Positions 43,230 through 53,285 of a DNA stretch of 64,000 nucleotides are shown one piece after another. The DNA comes from Aspidiotus rigidus (lineage: Eukaryota; Arthropoda; Insecta; Hemiptera; Diaspididae), in assembly GCA_035079385.1 (NCBI GenBank), contig JAVHKY010000028.1:7192001-7256000 (forward strand), written 5' to 3'. A model generated the notes under the pieces. The model was not told where the DNA came from, did not search any database, and saw only the letters and a program-made list of their open reading frames with translations. The first letter of the stretch is position 1, and each line of letters starts with the position of its first letter. Made by a program: the position numbers and the translations under genes.

Positions 43230-46200
43230 TTACTCTTCCGACTCGGATTCAGCTGAAGAGTCGGCAAAAATTTCTATGCGCTTTAGATGTTCAGGCGCAT
43301 GTACCGCGTCATACTTGCGGTGCCGATTGTCGAAGTTCTCCACTTTGTATCTATCATTTGGATATGGCGTTGTAATCTTGTATGGTCCCTTAAATCTCAA
43401 TTTAGTTTTTGTGGAAGGGTTCTGATTAGTGATCAATACATAATCTTCTTCGTTAAATTTTCTTGCTTCGCGACGAGTTTCATTTTTCGCAGCCATCTTA
43501 TCCTGTATTTCCTTATTTTTCTTTTGGGCCTCTTGGCGCTCGGTTATTCGTTTATTTTCGAAAACTTTTTGTGCGTTTTCATTCTCTTCGTTACTCCGAT
43601 CTGCGTCAATTTCGTTGGCTAGAGGGGCTTCGTGACCCAGTCTAGGTCGAAAGCCAAATAATAATTCATTGGGCGATTTCCCTGTACTTTCATTTACAGT
43701 ATTATTTATACTCATAGTAACTTGCGATAAATATTTGTCCCATGATTCTTCCGCCGGGATGATCGCTATCAGTTTATCTAAAACAACGGAGTTCATCCTT
43801 TCAACTTGCCCTGCTGCTCGTGGGGTACTCACCGCCGTCAAAATCAGACGAATACCATTTTCTTTACAATACTGCGTGAATTGGTCTGATTTGAAAGCGC
43901 TCCCCCGGTCCGCTATGATTCTTCGAGGGAAACCGAAAATTCCGGCTAATTGCTCTAGAAAATTAATGACTCCTTTCGTCGTTGTCGACTTGCTCGGCCA
44001 CAACCATACATATTTTGTGAAAGCATCCACAACTACTAGAAGATGGGTATTCTTTCTGGCCGTTTGTACAAATGGCCCTAAATGGTCCATATGAATAGTA
44101 TCCATTGGTATACACGGTTTGGGAATAGGATGTAGTTTCCCACTTGATTCTCCTCTTTTAGGCTTCACATATAAGCAATTTAAGCATGCCCTCAAATAAT
44201 CTTCTACATATTTTCGAAGCTTTGGAAACCAAAAACGTTGTCTGACTAATTCTTCTGTTTTGGTCACTCCGGGGTGCGCGTTATCGTCATGATACATTTT
44301 TAATATTTGCGCGCGGGCACTTCGAGGGACGACCCATTTCAGTCCACCCTCGGTGCGTCTGTACAGCCTACCTCTTTTTAATACAAAATCTCGTTTTATT
44401 TCTTTGCCCCTGGAAGTTGGCTTTTGTGTGTTTATGGCTTCAATAAGTTCGGCACATTTTGGATCCTGACGTTGGGCTATTTGGACCCAGTCGTCTAAGT
44501 CGATCTCATTCATTCTTTTGATGTTAATAACCTTATCAGCAATGGTTTCCGCATCTTTAGGGTTCACTTTGTCAACGGGACTCCTACTAAGGGCGTCTAC
44601 ATGTCGCATAGCAGTCCCTGCTCGGTATTCAACTTCGAAATCAAAATCCTGAATTAACAACCACCATCGGGCGATCCTAGGATTAATATCTTTTTTGGTT
44701 AAGGTGTATCTCAAAGCGCTACAGTCTGTAACTACTTTGAACTTCTTACCATATAGGTAAACTCGCATTCGCTGAAGCGAACGTACAATTGCTAAAGTCT
44801 CTAGTTCATAAGAATGATATCTCTTTTCGTCATCTGTCGTTTGCTGACTGAAGTAAAGTACTGGCTTCAAAGTTTTATCAGATTGTCGTTGCATCAATAT
44901 GCCCGCAATTCCTATACTGCTCGCGTCTGTGTGCAGTTCAGTTTCGGATGAAGGATTATAAATGGCTAACACTGGCCTAGATATCAATTTTCTCTTCAAT
45001 GTCTCAAAAGCTGTTTGATGAGTTTGTTGCCAGTTAAACTCAATTTCCTTTTTAGTCAATTTGGTGAGGGGTGCGGCCAGTATACTGAAATCTTTGATGA
45101 ACTTGCGGAAATAACTAGCGAGGCCTATAAATTGCCTAACTTCTTTGGCATTCTTGGGACGCGGAAAAGATTCTACTGCTTTGATCTTTTCCATACCCGG
45201 TCTTATCTGACCGTTTTCTATCTCGTGTCCCAAGTACAATACTTTGTTGTACAAAAACCGACACTTGTCTAAGCGTATGGTTAATCCAACTTTTCTCAGA
45301 GCTTCAAATATTTTTCTTAGCTTCCCTAAATTTTCCTGACAACTGTTTGACGGAATCATTATATCATCTAAATAGGCCACAATTCCCATTCCTGATAACG
45401 GTGTTAAAATAGTATTGATTACTCGTTGAAACACCGCTCCTCCATTGGACAAACCAAATGGTTGGCGGAGCCACTCATATTGTCCATCAGGAGTCACAAA
45501 ACTGGTCTTATCAATTGAGCCAGACTCCATTGGAATTTGCCAATAGCCCCAAGCTAAATCCAGTGAGGAGAAGCAATTGGCGTCTAGCATACAGTCTATT
45601 AAATCATCAATTCTTGGTAATGGATATTGTTGTCTCACAATTTTTGAGTTGAGCCGTCGAAAATCACAGCACATCCTTGGTTCACCGTCTTTCTTTTTTA
45701 CAAGAAGAATAGGGCTAGAATAAGGGGAGTTTGAGTCACGTACTATACCGTACTTTTTCAATTCTTGAACGTGTTCTTTGACAAATTCCCTTTCAGAATA
45801 TGACAACCGATATGGCCGGTATACAACTGGTTCTGGATCCATTAATTTTATCTCCATTGAGCCAATCTTTGAGACGCCTAATTCGCTCAAGTTTACTGAA
45901 AAACAATCTCTGAATTCATTAATCAACTCCAGTAATTGTTGCGCATCTTTCTTCTCTACATCTTCTCCAATAATATCTTGTAAATCTGCTAAGGTAAATG
46001 GAGTTCTATGTTTTTGTGGTACATCTTCTTGAGCAATATCTATATTTGCCCGCACAGCACGTGCCAAAATTCTTTTAGGATTCAAAGTTGTCTCTTTATC
46101 AGTTATATTAATAACAGGTAAGAATCCATTTGGACTGGTGACACAACGGGGAATATATATCTCTGGTCCCCTCTGTCCTCCTTCTACAAATACTGTAGAA

Positions 46201-48425
46201 CATTCTGGAGTGAGTGACTTTAATTTACAGAGTCGCATTGTTTGTGGTGGCAAAACTATATTTTCACATGGGGTTAGAGGTATTTTGTTTCTATTTTCAT
46301 CTACCCCTTCGGCATTATCTGGAAAGAAATACCACTTTCCAGCTTTTAGATAAGCTCCAAGATCTGCTTTGTATAAGATATCTTTACCAATAACAATATC
46401 TTCCTCCTGAAGCTCATTGGGCACTACGTGTATTTCAATACTGGTTTTGTAGGTCCCCAATACTAGATCAACTTCTGCAGTGCCTTCTGTGTAGCCACTT
46501 TGCACTCTACCATAACCTAGTATTTCAATTCTTTGTGGGACAATATTCAGTTGCAATTCCTCTGCAATATCTTTTCGAACAGTAGTGGCGTCGCTTCCAC
46601 AGTCAATAAATCCAATCATCAATACATCATTGACTTTACATTCTGTATACCCAGATTCCTGAGTTCCTCCATCAAGTTGAACTTTTCTAGCAGATATCTT
46701 AGGGCATTTTTCAGCCAGGTGCCCATACCAGTGGCACTTTGTACATTGGATTTTATCCTTTGGGCAATCCGCGACTCGGTGTCCACCCTTACAATTGAAA
46801 CAAGAGAGACTTTTTCCCTCCAGCTTTGTCGGCTTTTTGGGATTTTGCTCTTTAGACTGATCACTATTTTCTCTTGGTTCATATTTTGTACCAAAACTCT
46901 TGTCAGTTTCTTGACCGTTACCTCTACCACTTGTCCCTTTGAACTTGTCCCAGTAATTTTTCTTGTCAAGTCCAAACTTATTCTGAGTTGACACTTGTGG
47001 TTTGTTTCTGAGGTCTGTCTTAGGCTTTTGATTACACTGGCGGGCCAAATGTCCCACCTTATCGCAGTTGAAGCACTTCTTCTTTGGTGTAGAGCTCTCA
47101 TCTAATAAGCCCTCTTGTGAAAATGGAAGAATACAATTCTGGTAAAGCGCTTCTGGAGTCTCAAAGCGTCCTGCTATACCGCTTGCCTTCACAATCTTGT
47201 CTGTGATACCATCCAAGATATGGTCTACTTGTTGCCATGGAGTTAACTGGCAGGGTCGCAATAATGCTACCTTTGCAAAGTAATATTTCTCATAACTTTC
47301 GCCTTGCTTTTTGGTGCGCGATTTCATTTTGTTCATATCTACAGCATGATCTCTTGACTCAGGGAAAGTCACCAACAATAATTCTTTCCATTCCTCCCAG
47401 GTATACTGATAATCTATCAAATTATCATACCATTCACGTCCTATACCTCGGAGCCGTGCTTGCATATGATAAATAGTAGTTGTTTCTGTCCACTGGAATA
47501 TATCACGAAATTGTTCCAATGTATGTATCCACTGTCTTGTAGTCCACTTTCTTTGGCTAGGATCATACTCTGGAATACTTTCCAACTTCATTGTCTGGTG
47601 CACCGGTACTGGCTTTCTCTTTTCATTTAGAAGCAAGTCTATCAGTTGTTCTTGAAGTTTCATTCTAGCCTGTAGATCTTCTGTGGAATCCAATCTAGCT
47701 CTCTTAGCTAATCGTTCATCAGGACCCTCTTGAGTCCGCTTTCCTCGTTGAGCAGCATCCTCTTGGAAACCTTCGGTTTGCCTGGTCTTATATCTCCCTA
47801 CATTGGGCCATACTTCATCAGTATTACCGCCCATATCTACTGATCTACCTGTTCGGCCTTGGGTCTCATACCCTTCGCATCCAACTCCAGGTATCTCAGT
47901 TTGGCCTCGACCTTCCGGTCCTCTCGGCCCCAATTCATTGTCAACTACAAGATCAATTCTATCCAGATTGATCTCTTCTCTTTGTTTTGAGCCGCAACCT
48001 CGAGGCTGTCCTCGGATCTGTGCTCCACCCCGAATTGACCGCGATCCCCTAGCCTTCTGAGGAGTCGCTAGGCGATTCCCGCCTCCACGAGAACCCCTAA
48101 TCAATCCTGGGTGTTCTACACCTCTGCTCTGAGAATTCGTTTGATTCCCTGGGCGCTGCGGCACCGAGCGACCTCCAGGCTTCCTAGTGATCGCCGACCC
48201 ACGTCTGCCCACTCTTGGGTCTCTCCCTATCTCACGAGCAAAGGGCGCCAGGCTATCCGCCATTTCCTCTACAGAGTCTGCTACTCGGTCATTTTCATCA
48301 TCAGCTTGATTATGTACATCAGCTTGTACTTCTTGGATTTCAAATTCTTCTTCATCAGCCGAACTCGGCGACATCTCTCTAATGAGCCGATTACCAGTGG
48401 CTCTCAACTTCTGTCTTGTCAACAT
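43230..48425 (-). CDS. gag-pol: Gag-Pol polyprotein of the gypsy element, 1731 residues
   Basis: One frame encodes all structural and enzymatic functions with no frameshift or stop between gag and pol. Residues 1-250 are low-complexity and RGG-rich. Residues about 285-400 are a retrotransposon gag domain (RKWTTRQWIHTLEQF). CCHC knuckles start at C451 (CFNCDKVGHLARQC), C542 (CFNCKGGHRVADC, irregular) and C561 (CTKCHWYGHLAEKC). The protease has DCG at D608. RT has its catalytic YLDD at 1018-1021. RNase H shows HTDAS at 1165-1169. Integrase has an H-x4-H...C-x2-C finger starting at H1379 and D1447, D1506, E1542 with D-35-E spacing; it ends in a GPY-like module (RFKGPYKI). There is no chromodomain. 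The ATG at 48425 lies 50 bases inside the 5' LTR edge. Expression is presumably from the LTR promoter, with processing by the element's protease. Confidence 0.95.
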   Translation of the reverse strand: MLTRQKLRATGNRLIREMSPSSADEEEFEIQEVQADVHNQADDENDRVADSVEEMADSLAPFAREIGRDPRVGRRGSAITRKPGGRSVPQRPGNQTNSQSRGVEHPGLIRGSRGGGNRLATPQKARGSRSIRGGAQIRGQPRGCGSKQREEINLDRIDLVVDNELGPRGPEGRGQTEIPGVGCEGYETQGRTGRSVDMGGNTDEVWPNVGRYKTRQTEGFQEDAAQRGKRTQEGPDERLAKRARLDSTEDLQARMKLQEQLIDLLLNEKRKPVPVHQTMKLESIPEYDPSQRKWTTRQWIHTLEQFRDIFQWTETTTIYHMQARLRGIGREWYDNLIDYQYTWEEWKELLLVTFPESRDHAVDMNKMKSRTKKQGESYEKYYFAKVALLRPCQLTPWQQVDHILDGITDKIVKASGIAGRFETPEALYQNCILPFSQEGLLDESSTPKKKCFNCDKVGHLARQCNQKPKTDLRNKPQVSTQNKFGLDKKNYWDKFKGTSGRGNGQETDKSFGTKYEPRENSDQSKEQNPKKPTKLEGKSLSCFNCKGGHRVADCPKDKIQCTKCHWYGHLAEKCPKISARKVQLDGGTQESGYTECKVNDVLMIGFIDCGSDATTVRKDIAEELQLNIVPQRIEILGYGRVQSGYTEGTAEVDLVLGTYKTSIEIHVVPNELQEEDIVIGKDILYKADLGAYLKAGKWYFFPDNAEGVDENRNKIPLTPCENIVLPPQTMRLCKLKSLTPECSTVFVEGGQRGPEIYIPRCVTSPNGFLPVINITDKETTLNPKRILARAVRANIDIAQEDVPQKHRTPFTLADLQDIIGEDVEKKDAQQLLELINEFRDCFSVNLSELGVSKIGSMEIKLMDPEPVVYRPYRLSYSEREFVKEHVQELKKYGIVRDSNSPYSSPILLVKKKDGEPRMCCDFRRLNSKIVRQQYPLPRIDDLIDCMLDANCFSSLDLAWGYWQIPMESGSIDKTSFVTPDGQYEWLRQPFGLSNGGAVFQRVINTILTPLSGMGIVAYLDDIMIPSNSCQENLGKLRKIFEALRKVGLTIRLDKCRFLYNKVLYLGHEIENGQIRPGMEKIKAVESFPRPKNAKEVRQFIGLASYFRKFIKDFSILAAPLTKLTKKEIEFNWQQTHQTAFETLKRKLISRPVLAIYNPSSETELHTDASSIGIAGILMQRQSDKTLKPVLYFSQQTTDDEKRYHSYELETLAIVRSLQRMRVYLYGKKFKVVTDCSALRYTLTKKDINPRIARWWLLIQDFDFEVEYRAGTAMRHVDALSRSPVDKVNPKDAETIADKVINIKRMNEIDLDDWVQIAQRQDPKCAELIEAINTQKPTSRGKEIKRDFVLKRGRLYRRTEGGLKWVVPRSARAQILKMYHDDNAHPGVTKTEELVRQRFWFPKLRKYVEDYLRACLNCLYVKPKRGESSGKLHPIPKPCIPMDTIHMDHLGPFVQTARKNTHLLVVVDAFTKYVWLWPSKSTTTKGVINFLEQLAGIFGFPRRIIADRGSAFKSDQFTQYCKENGIRLILTAVSTPRAAGQVERMNSVVLDKLIAIIPAEESWDKYLSQVTMSINNTVNESTGKSPNELLFGFRPRLGHEAPLANEIDADRSNEENENAQKVFENKRITERQEAQKKNKEIQDKMAAKNETRREARKFNEEDYVLITNQNPSTKTKLRFKGPYKITTPYPNDRYKVENFDNRHRKYDAVHAPEHLKRIEIFADSSAESESEE

Positions 48426-48450
48426 GTTCTTCTATTCAAATCAGCGGGAA

Positions 48451-48466
48451 CGGATTACTAATCCCA
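48451..48466 (-). other. Candidate primer-binding site
   Basis: In element orientation TGGGATTAGTAATCCG starts 9 bases after the 5' LTR. It begins with TGG, as expected for pairing with the CCA end of a tRNA. I could not assign the tRNA, and the 9-base gap is a little larger than usual, so the call is tentative. Confidence 0.35.
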
Positions 48467-48475
48467 CTTCTGAAA

Positions 48476-49262
48476 TGTTACGAACGGGTATTTTCAGATC
48501 TTCTTTAATGCGTGGCGCGATTGACTACGCCGAGGAGCGGGGTTTTAGGTAACCCCTGAAAGTCCCACCACCAACCACCTTTCACCTCCTTATTAAACGG
48601 TTCACTTTCGATGTACTGTCGAACCGGATAATATAACCGATCTATTGTCGCTCGGCTATTCTGACGTTAACAACCAGAGTGTTGGTAATTCCAAACACTC
48701 GCGACGGATTCGCTAGGTACAGTATTTGCTAGAACGTCGTTTGGGAACCAAGACGACGACTGACAAATAAAGCTTCGCGCTATTACAACAATCTTGAACG
48801 CACTAGTCGGTAACCGAACTAGAAAACTGCTGGGAACCAAACAGTTGATTTTCCTTCAAATCTACCCTACTTATATGACGCGAAGTCGTACCGTATTGTG
48901 CGCATTCTCGTATATCGCGAATAATTATTTAATCAGCAAAAATCAACGGCCGTCTCTGATTGGTTAGGATGTCGCGAAATCGCTTTTCGTTCAAAATATC
49001 ATAGCGATATATGTAAAATGTGATTTCTTCTAATATCGGCGAATAAGAATCGTTCCTCTAAAAGTCGTCTTAAATCAGTCTCATTATTGGTCTTTTAACG
49101 AGGAGTCTTTTCATATAAAAACGTATTCCACTATAATCGGCAAGTATTGTACAGCGTTAGTTATCGCGGGATTGTTTTACTCTCGTTCGCTCGCATTTGA
49201 ACGTACTCGCGTGCTGACGAAATTATCAGCTCGTAAAATAGACGAAATTATGAGGTCATAAT
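48476..49262 (-). repeat. 5' LTR of the gypsy element
   Basis: Identical to the other LTR. It should supply the promoter for the minus-strand transcript. A TATA-like CATATAA (plus strand TTATATG, 48871-48877) is the best candidate box. The target duplication AACC follows at 49263-49266. Confidence 0.9.
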
Positions 49263-49330
49263 AACCAAGTAAAACTTAAAGATAGATAAAACTTGAATAA
49301 AAAAGAATAAAAATAAAAAAAAAGGTAACT

Positions 49331-49702
49331 TTAAGCTTCTTTGGTCTCCTTCATGAGCCGGTATTTTTCTTTTATGCGAATCACCTCCCTCGACAAAAAT
49401 TCATTGAGTTTCTTCTTTTCTTCTTCCTCTTTGGTTTTCTGGAGTTCTTTCTTGTGCCAGAGTTTTTGTAGCTGGCGCCGACGCTGTTGGTTGCACCTTC
49501 GACTTGCCCTCTCCAGTTTCTTGCGACACTGCTGCTGTGGCTCCGGGGAGTCGGCGGCCCAAGTCGCAATACCGGCCTCAAGCTCCATCAACTCCTTTCG
49601 CCATGAGTCGGCCATGAAGGCGAGGGTGTCGACTTCGCAGTTGGCGTAAGGAAAATCATCTAGACTTATTATAAAAGGAAATAGTGCACAACCAACACCC
49701 AA
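49331..49702 (-). CDS. Unrecognised Arg/Lys/Glu-rich coiled-coil ORF, 123 codons
   Basis: From the second Met (MADSWRKELMELEAG) the frame is highly charged, with QQQCRKKLERASRRCNQQRR and a KEEEEKKKLNEFL stretch that should form a long helix. There is no match I can name. It lies in repeat-rich DNA next to the split AAAACTT tract, so it is as likely to be a remnant of a mobile element as a host exon. The first 30 residues may not belong to it. Confidence 0.3.
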   Translation of the reverse strand: MGVGCALFPFIISLDDFPYANCEVDTLAFMADSWRKELMELEAGIATWAADSPEPQQQCRKKLERASRRCNQQRRRQLQKLWHKKELQKTKEEEEKKKLNEFLSREVIRIKEKYRLMKETKEA

Positions 49703-49822
49703 GTATTTGGAGAAGCCTAAAATAATATTTCATATTATCTAAATGTTACCCAATAGGTAATGATTGAAAAGTAATCTCCTAGGTCTTCCGTCTCGTATCG
49801 TCTTTCATGCCCTTAGGGGAAT

Positions 49823-49955
49823 CTGTTTGTCTTGAATGCTGGAACGAGCTTTTTTAGAAACAGATTTGAAAGAAAAAATACGAAATTCAACAGACCTAGC
49901 TATAGGGAGGTATGAAAATCTATCTAGATTACAAGCATTAAAAACGTTTTCTTTC
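49823..49955. repeat. Dispersed repeat C, copy 3
   Basis: TTGTCTTGAATGCTGGAAC, ACAGATTTGAAAGAA, GACCTAGCTAT and AAAATCTATCTAGATTACAA align with 20526-20640. The first block also aligns with 18600-18620. This copy extends the known 3' side of the repeat. Confidence 0.65.
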
Positions 49956-50575
49956 TTTTTTTATTAATTCTTTCATTTTCCGCCAAAGTAGGTAGGCCTA
50001 TGTCACCACGCTGATGAAATGAAGCTTGTTTTGTTCTTTACATGATGAGTATGAAAATTGGCTTTCAGAATGGTAATTATATTCATTGAGAATTTGACCA
50101 ATACAGTTCTGTTGGGTTCTACGATTGATTTTATTGGGGAAATAATTGTATCAACTTCAGGCAGAATTGATTCTCCTGCTTTGATGGAAACTATTTGGGG
50201 AGTTTAGGTGAAAATGATGAACCAGCTTCGGGCAGAGTGGATGAGACAGCGTTATTCAGAATTGATGTAGTGAAACATTGAACTACTCTGGGTGCATTGA
50301 ATTCGGACGGCGTTGACGTTTCAATCAGCTCATTTCTGAGTCGCATGAAGATTCCCATACAGTATTGACTGCTTAGTACGGTCATAATGGGTGTGCAGAA
50401 GACTTTTCTAATACGGAGCAACTGACAAGAATGTACCCGATTGAATAATTGGAGATTTGTAGAATAGGTTCACAGAAAATTCTTCTATCATACCATCAAA
50501 ATTTTTCGGATTTATATTAACTTAGGGAATGAATATGAAAAGTTATCATTGTGCAAATTAGGGTCGAAATCACAG
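49956..50575. other. Unassigned DNA
   Basis: No gene or repeat recognised. Two GCTTCGGGCAGA/CTTCAGGCAGAATTGA-like phrases (50155 and 50225) suggest a small local duplication. Confidence 0.35.
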
Positions 50576-51216
50576 TCATCAGTAGAGTTCTGTAGTAAAA
50601 ACACTGAAAAATGCAATAAAAACATAATGCGATAGAAATTTAAATACATGCAGTGTACTGTGACCAAATTAGCTACATAAATTGACAAAAATCGACCGAA
50701 AAGCGACCACATTTGACCACAAAACTATGGACAAAAACACGATCAAAATGGACAATAAACGGCCAAAATTGGACAAAAAATTCCTAAAATTATTGACAAA
50801 AAATTATCAAAATCGAGAGAAAATGACCTGCAAATGATTCGAATTGAAAGAAATTGTCCAAAAACTCTGAACGGCGAGCAGAATAGAATGAAAAACGACC
50901 ACACGCGATCAGAAAAATAATTATCAAAACCAACAAAAAACAACTTAGAAATTGAAATAATCTCGATATTCGAACGCACATTCTACATTTACAGTGTATA
51001 TCTACTGACCAACATAATATAATATACAATACTGTATCTACAGTCATGAGCAATAAGCGTTCTGATAAATACACAATAAAATTCTCCCACGTTAATTTTG
51101 ACCTCGCTGTTTTTTTTTTTTTTTGACTTCAAGTGATAAAGAGAAAAATGAGAGAACATACAAATAGAGACAATAAGGCGATAAATTTACAAGATATTTA
51201 CAAAAATATATTGACG

Positions 51217-51519
51217 CTAAAAGATATTGCTTTCAAAATTTTCGTCCTTGGAGCTGGGTGATGAGGGCGGTATAGACGTAGGCTGTTCGCTAATCAGCGT
51301 TGGTGCCCAGCGGACGCTTTTCGGTTGAACAGGAGACTTTGAGTGTTGACTTTCTGGTTTCTGTACCTGGAAGTCAGTATGGAGAAGTTGATTAGAGTGC
51401 GCCTTTCTCTCGTGGTCCCCATCAAGTTTGATGAAATAATGTAGACTTCCAACACGGGGGATAATGGTACCAAATTTCTGGCTATCTCCCATGCCAACAA
51501 ATACAATTTGCTCCCCTTC
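51217..51519 (-). pseudogene. C-terminal end of gypsy Pol
   Basis: The minus frame reads EGEQIVFVGMGDSQKFGTI, then VGSLHYFIKLDGDHERKAH and SNQLL, followed by a proline/serine tail to the stop at 51217. This is the post-integrase module found at the end of many gypsy Pol proteins (GDxVxV...KWxPGxI...G..xYxVxLDG...RHxNQL). The expected W-x-P step is degraded. Upstream codons are cut off at the LTR edge (51520). A T run at 51111-51124 (purines in element sense) near the left LTR may be its polypurine tract. Confidence 0.65.
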
Positions 51520-51526
51520 TGAAATA

Positions 51527-52411
51527 CAGTAAAACCTGTCTATAACGGAATCGCACGGGACCAAACTTTTTTTCCGCTATGAGCAGGTTTCCGTTAAACC
51601 CAGGTAGGGTAAAAAAAAAAAAAAAAAAAATTAGTAGAATGTAATGTGTGAACAGTACATATCTGTACATATACATATTGAAATTCAATTACATGATATC
51701 ATCGCGGTGATTTGAAGAGTGAAAATAATGAGTAATCTTTTTTTGTTGTGACAAATTGATTCCCAAAACAATATCTTTTTCGATAATGTTTTGGGAAACC
51801 TGTAAAGCATCATGCAGCTCATTATTTCCTTTACTTAATGAAAAATTGTTAAGTCGCTTCATTAATTCCAAAGCTTCCGTATAGGTCATCGTAGATGTTG
51901 CATCTCGAATTCATAGTTATGCACTGCACTACATCACGTGAATACACTGACTAACCTGAGACAAGATTATTCACCTTTGTAAGGTGAACAAGGTCCATCG
52001 TATGTTCTGTTAATTCTTGTTCCTTTCCTATTTATTCAAGTTTCATGCCGGGCCTTATCAGTTGTTACATTGATATACGAAGGTGAAACACTTCCTTCAT
52101 TTTAATAAGAGAATTGTAGAGAAAGAACAGAGAAAAACAGGGAATAATTGAGTGCATCAAAAATGAATAAATGTTTCATCATTACTAAGGAGCAGTATCA
52201 AAATCATGATGGGTACATATTTTTTGTACGCTATACGCAGGTTAAATAAATTTGTTGGTCTAGTTTCACCTTTCCGTTTCCGCGTTAGACAGTTTCCGTT
52301 AAACTCTGGTTTCAAATACACATAAGCCCTATACTGTACGCCGGGAAGAAATTTTTCTGTAACAGACAGTTTTCCGCTATTTACAGGGTCCGTTATGGAC
52401 AGGTTTTACTG
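51527..52411 (-). mobile_element. Pogo-family deletion derivative, 885 bp (TSD TA)
   Basis: The ends are CAGTAAAACCTGTC (51527) and GACAGGTTTTACTG (52411), perfect over the first 14 bases and continuing as CTATAACGG/CCGTTATGG. TA lies on both sides (51525-51526 and 52412-52413). The termini and TA target are those of pogo/Tigger-type Tc1-mariner elements. Sub-terminal GTTTCCGTTAAAC blocks recur near both ends. Only the transposase C-terminus is left inside, so the element needs an outside transposase. It sits 7 bases inside the right LTR of the deleted gypsy element. Confidence 0.85.
51689..51889 (-). pseudogene. Pogo-type transposase C-terminal remnant
   Basis: The 66-codon frame reads TYTEALELMKRLNNFSLSKG, NELHDALQVSQNIIEKDIV and ends near KKITHYF. 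Pogo/Tigger transposases finish with a helical (S/T)-xx-EA-xx-(L/M)xx-L-xx-F segment and an ITDFF-like tail. The DDE catalytic core and the N-terminal CENP-B-like domains are deleted. Confidence 0.65.
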
Positions 52412-53285
52412 TATCTCAATATTCCAAGTTCCAACGCACCTTCTACATTTACAGCGTATATTTACAGACTATCATAAGTATATGTAAGAACGTGAACGTT
52501 CTTCACTGTCAGTCGCGTCACTCTCCTACTCACGGACAAAGTTTGGAGCTCCGACCATATAACGCTATTCCTCTCTCGTCCTGTTTATCCTTCCGAGTGC
52601 AGTCAGCTGACCTGCCTTTCCTTCGGGAACTCGACTTTTTGATTCGATTCTGTGGAAACACAGCATCGCCAGATTTGTCAAGATTTTACATCTTACATAT
52701 ATACAATGTCTACAATCATGAACGATAAGTGTTCTGATAAATACACAATAGAAATGATCAAAATTGCCCAAAATCAACCAAAAAATGAAGATGAATAACC
52801 AAAGACGGCCAAAAAAGAATAAATGTTGACCAAAAAGTTCAAAATAGACCAACAAACGACCAAAATTGATGGTAATTGACCCAGAACAAAAAACAATGAC
52901 CAAAATCTACCAGAAATGTCCAAAATGAACCACAAACGAGTGAAATCGACCATAAATTTACCGAAGATGACCACAAAAATTATCCTAAGCTAAAACAACA
53001 ATCAAAAAACGACCAGATACGGCTGAACACCTTGAAAATTGGCCAAATATACGGTCAAGAAATCCCTTAGGAGCATCAAATCTGTCCACAAATGCAAACC
53101 ATGCAAAAACGTGCAGATTACTAAAAGCCATGCTAACATTTTATTGACATTATTGATATTTGATTTTCCATTGATTTTCATGAACTTTTTTTTACCAACT
53201 TTTTTAATTAGCTTTCGGAGACCTACAGCAATCTCGCCGACCTGTATACTATTTTTTTATACCTAAAAAATAAAAAAAAGTTCTG

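Larger units (their letters stand above)
41275..49262 (-). mobile_element. Complete Ty3/gypsy-type LTR retrotransposon, 7988 bp
   Basis: Two direct LTRs (41275-42061 and 48476-49262, offset 7201) enclose a minus-strand interior. AACC at 41271-41274 and 49263-49266 is the 4-bp target duplication. Compared line by line, the LTRs show no difference over 787 bases. The interior carries one gag-pol frame of 1731 codons and a separate 217-codon ORF, both uninterrupted. The order gag, protease, RT, RNase H, integrase is that of Ty3/gypsy elements. Identical LTRs and open frames point to a very recent insertion, and the element may still be mobile. It interrupts an AAAACTT-rich tract. Confidence 0.95.
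50953..52749 (-). mobile_element. Internally deleted gypsy-type element with pogo inside its LTR
   Basis: The left LTR (50953-51077) and right LTR (51520-52749, minus the pogo insert) share TGAAATA, CATTCTACATTTACAG-like and ATCAGAACRCTTATTG-like (sense) sequence, and end alike at GATAAATACACAAT. AGAAAT at 50947-50952 and 52750-52755 is the target duplication. Between the LTRs only the last ~100 codons of pol remain, running directly into the right LTR, so gag, RT and most of integrase were deleted. The left LTR lacks about 218 bases present in the right one. A non-autonomous relic. Confidence 0.7.
50580..53285 (+). mobile_element. GACCAAA repeat, copy 3, interrupted by a gypsy element
   Basis: The 5' block (50580-50952) and 3' block (52756-53110) are on the plus strand. 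The 3' block leads to a TTTTTAATTAGCTTT phrase (53200) also seen on the minus strand of 13045, and then to A-rich sequence (53265-53280). The two blocks are separated only by the LTR element at 50953-52749. Across that junction copy 2 (minus strand of 33690-33730) reads straight through, giving the pre-insertion sequence. The GTGCACAC array and coding remnant are absent here. Confidence 0.6.

Noticed and set aside
43669..44094. 141-codon plus-strand ORF, and others between 43 and 48 kb on the plus strand
   Set aside because: They are shadows of the gag-pol frame on the minus strand.
46619..47101. 160-codon minus-strand ORF inside gag
   Set aside because: It overlaps the zinc-knuckle region of gag-pol in another frame, and its Lys/Arg-rich sequence is a by-product of that coding sequence.
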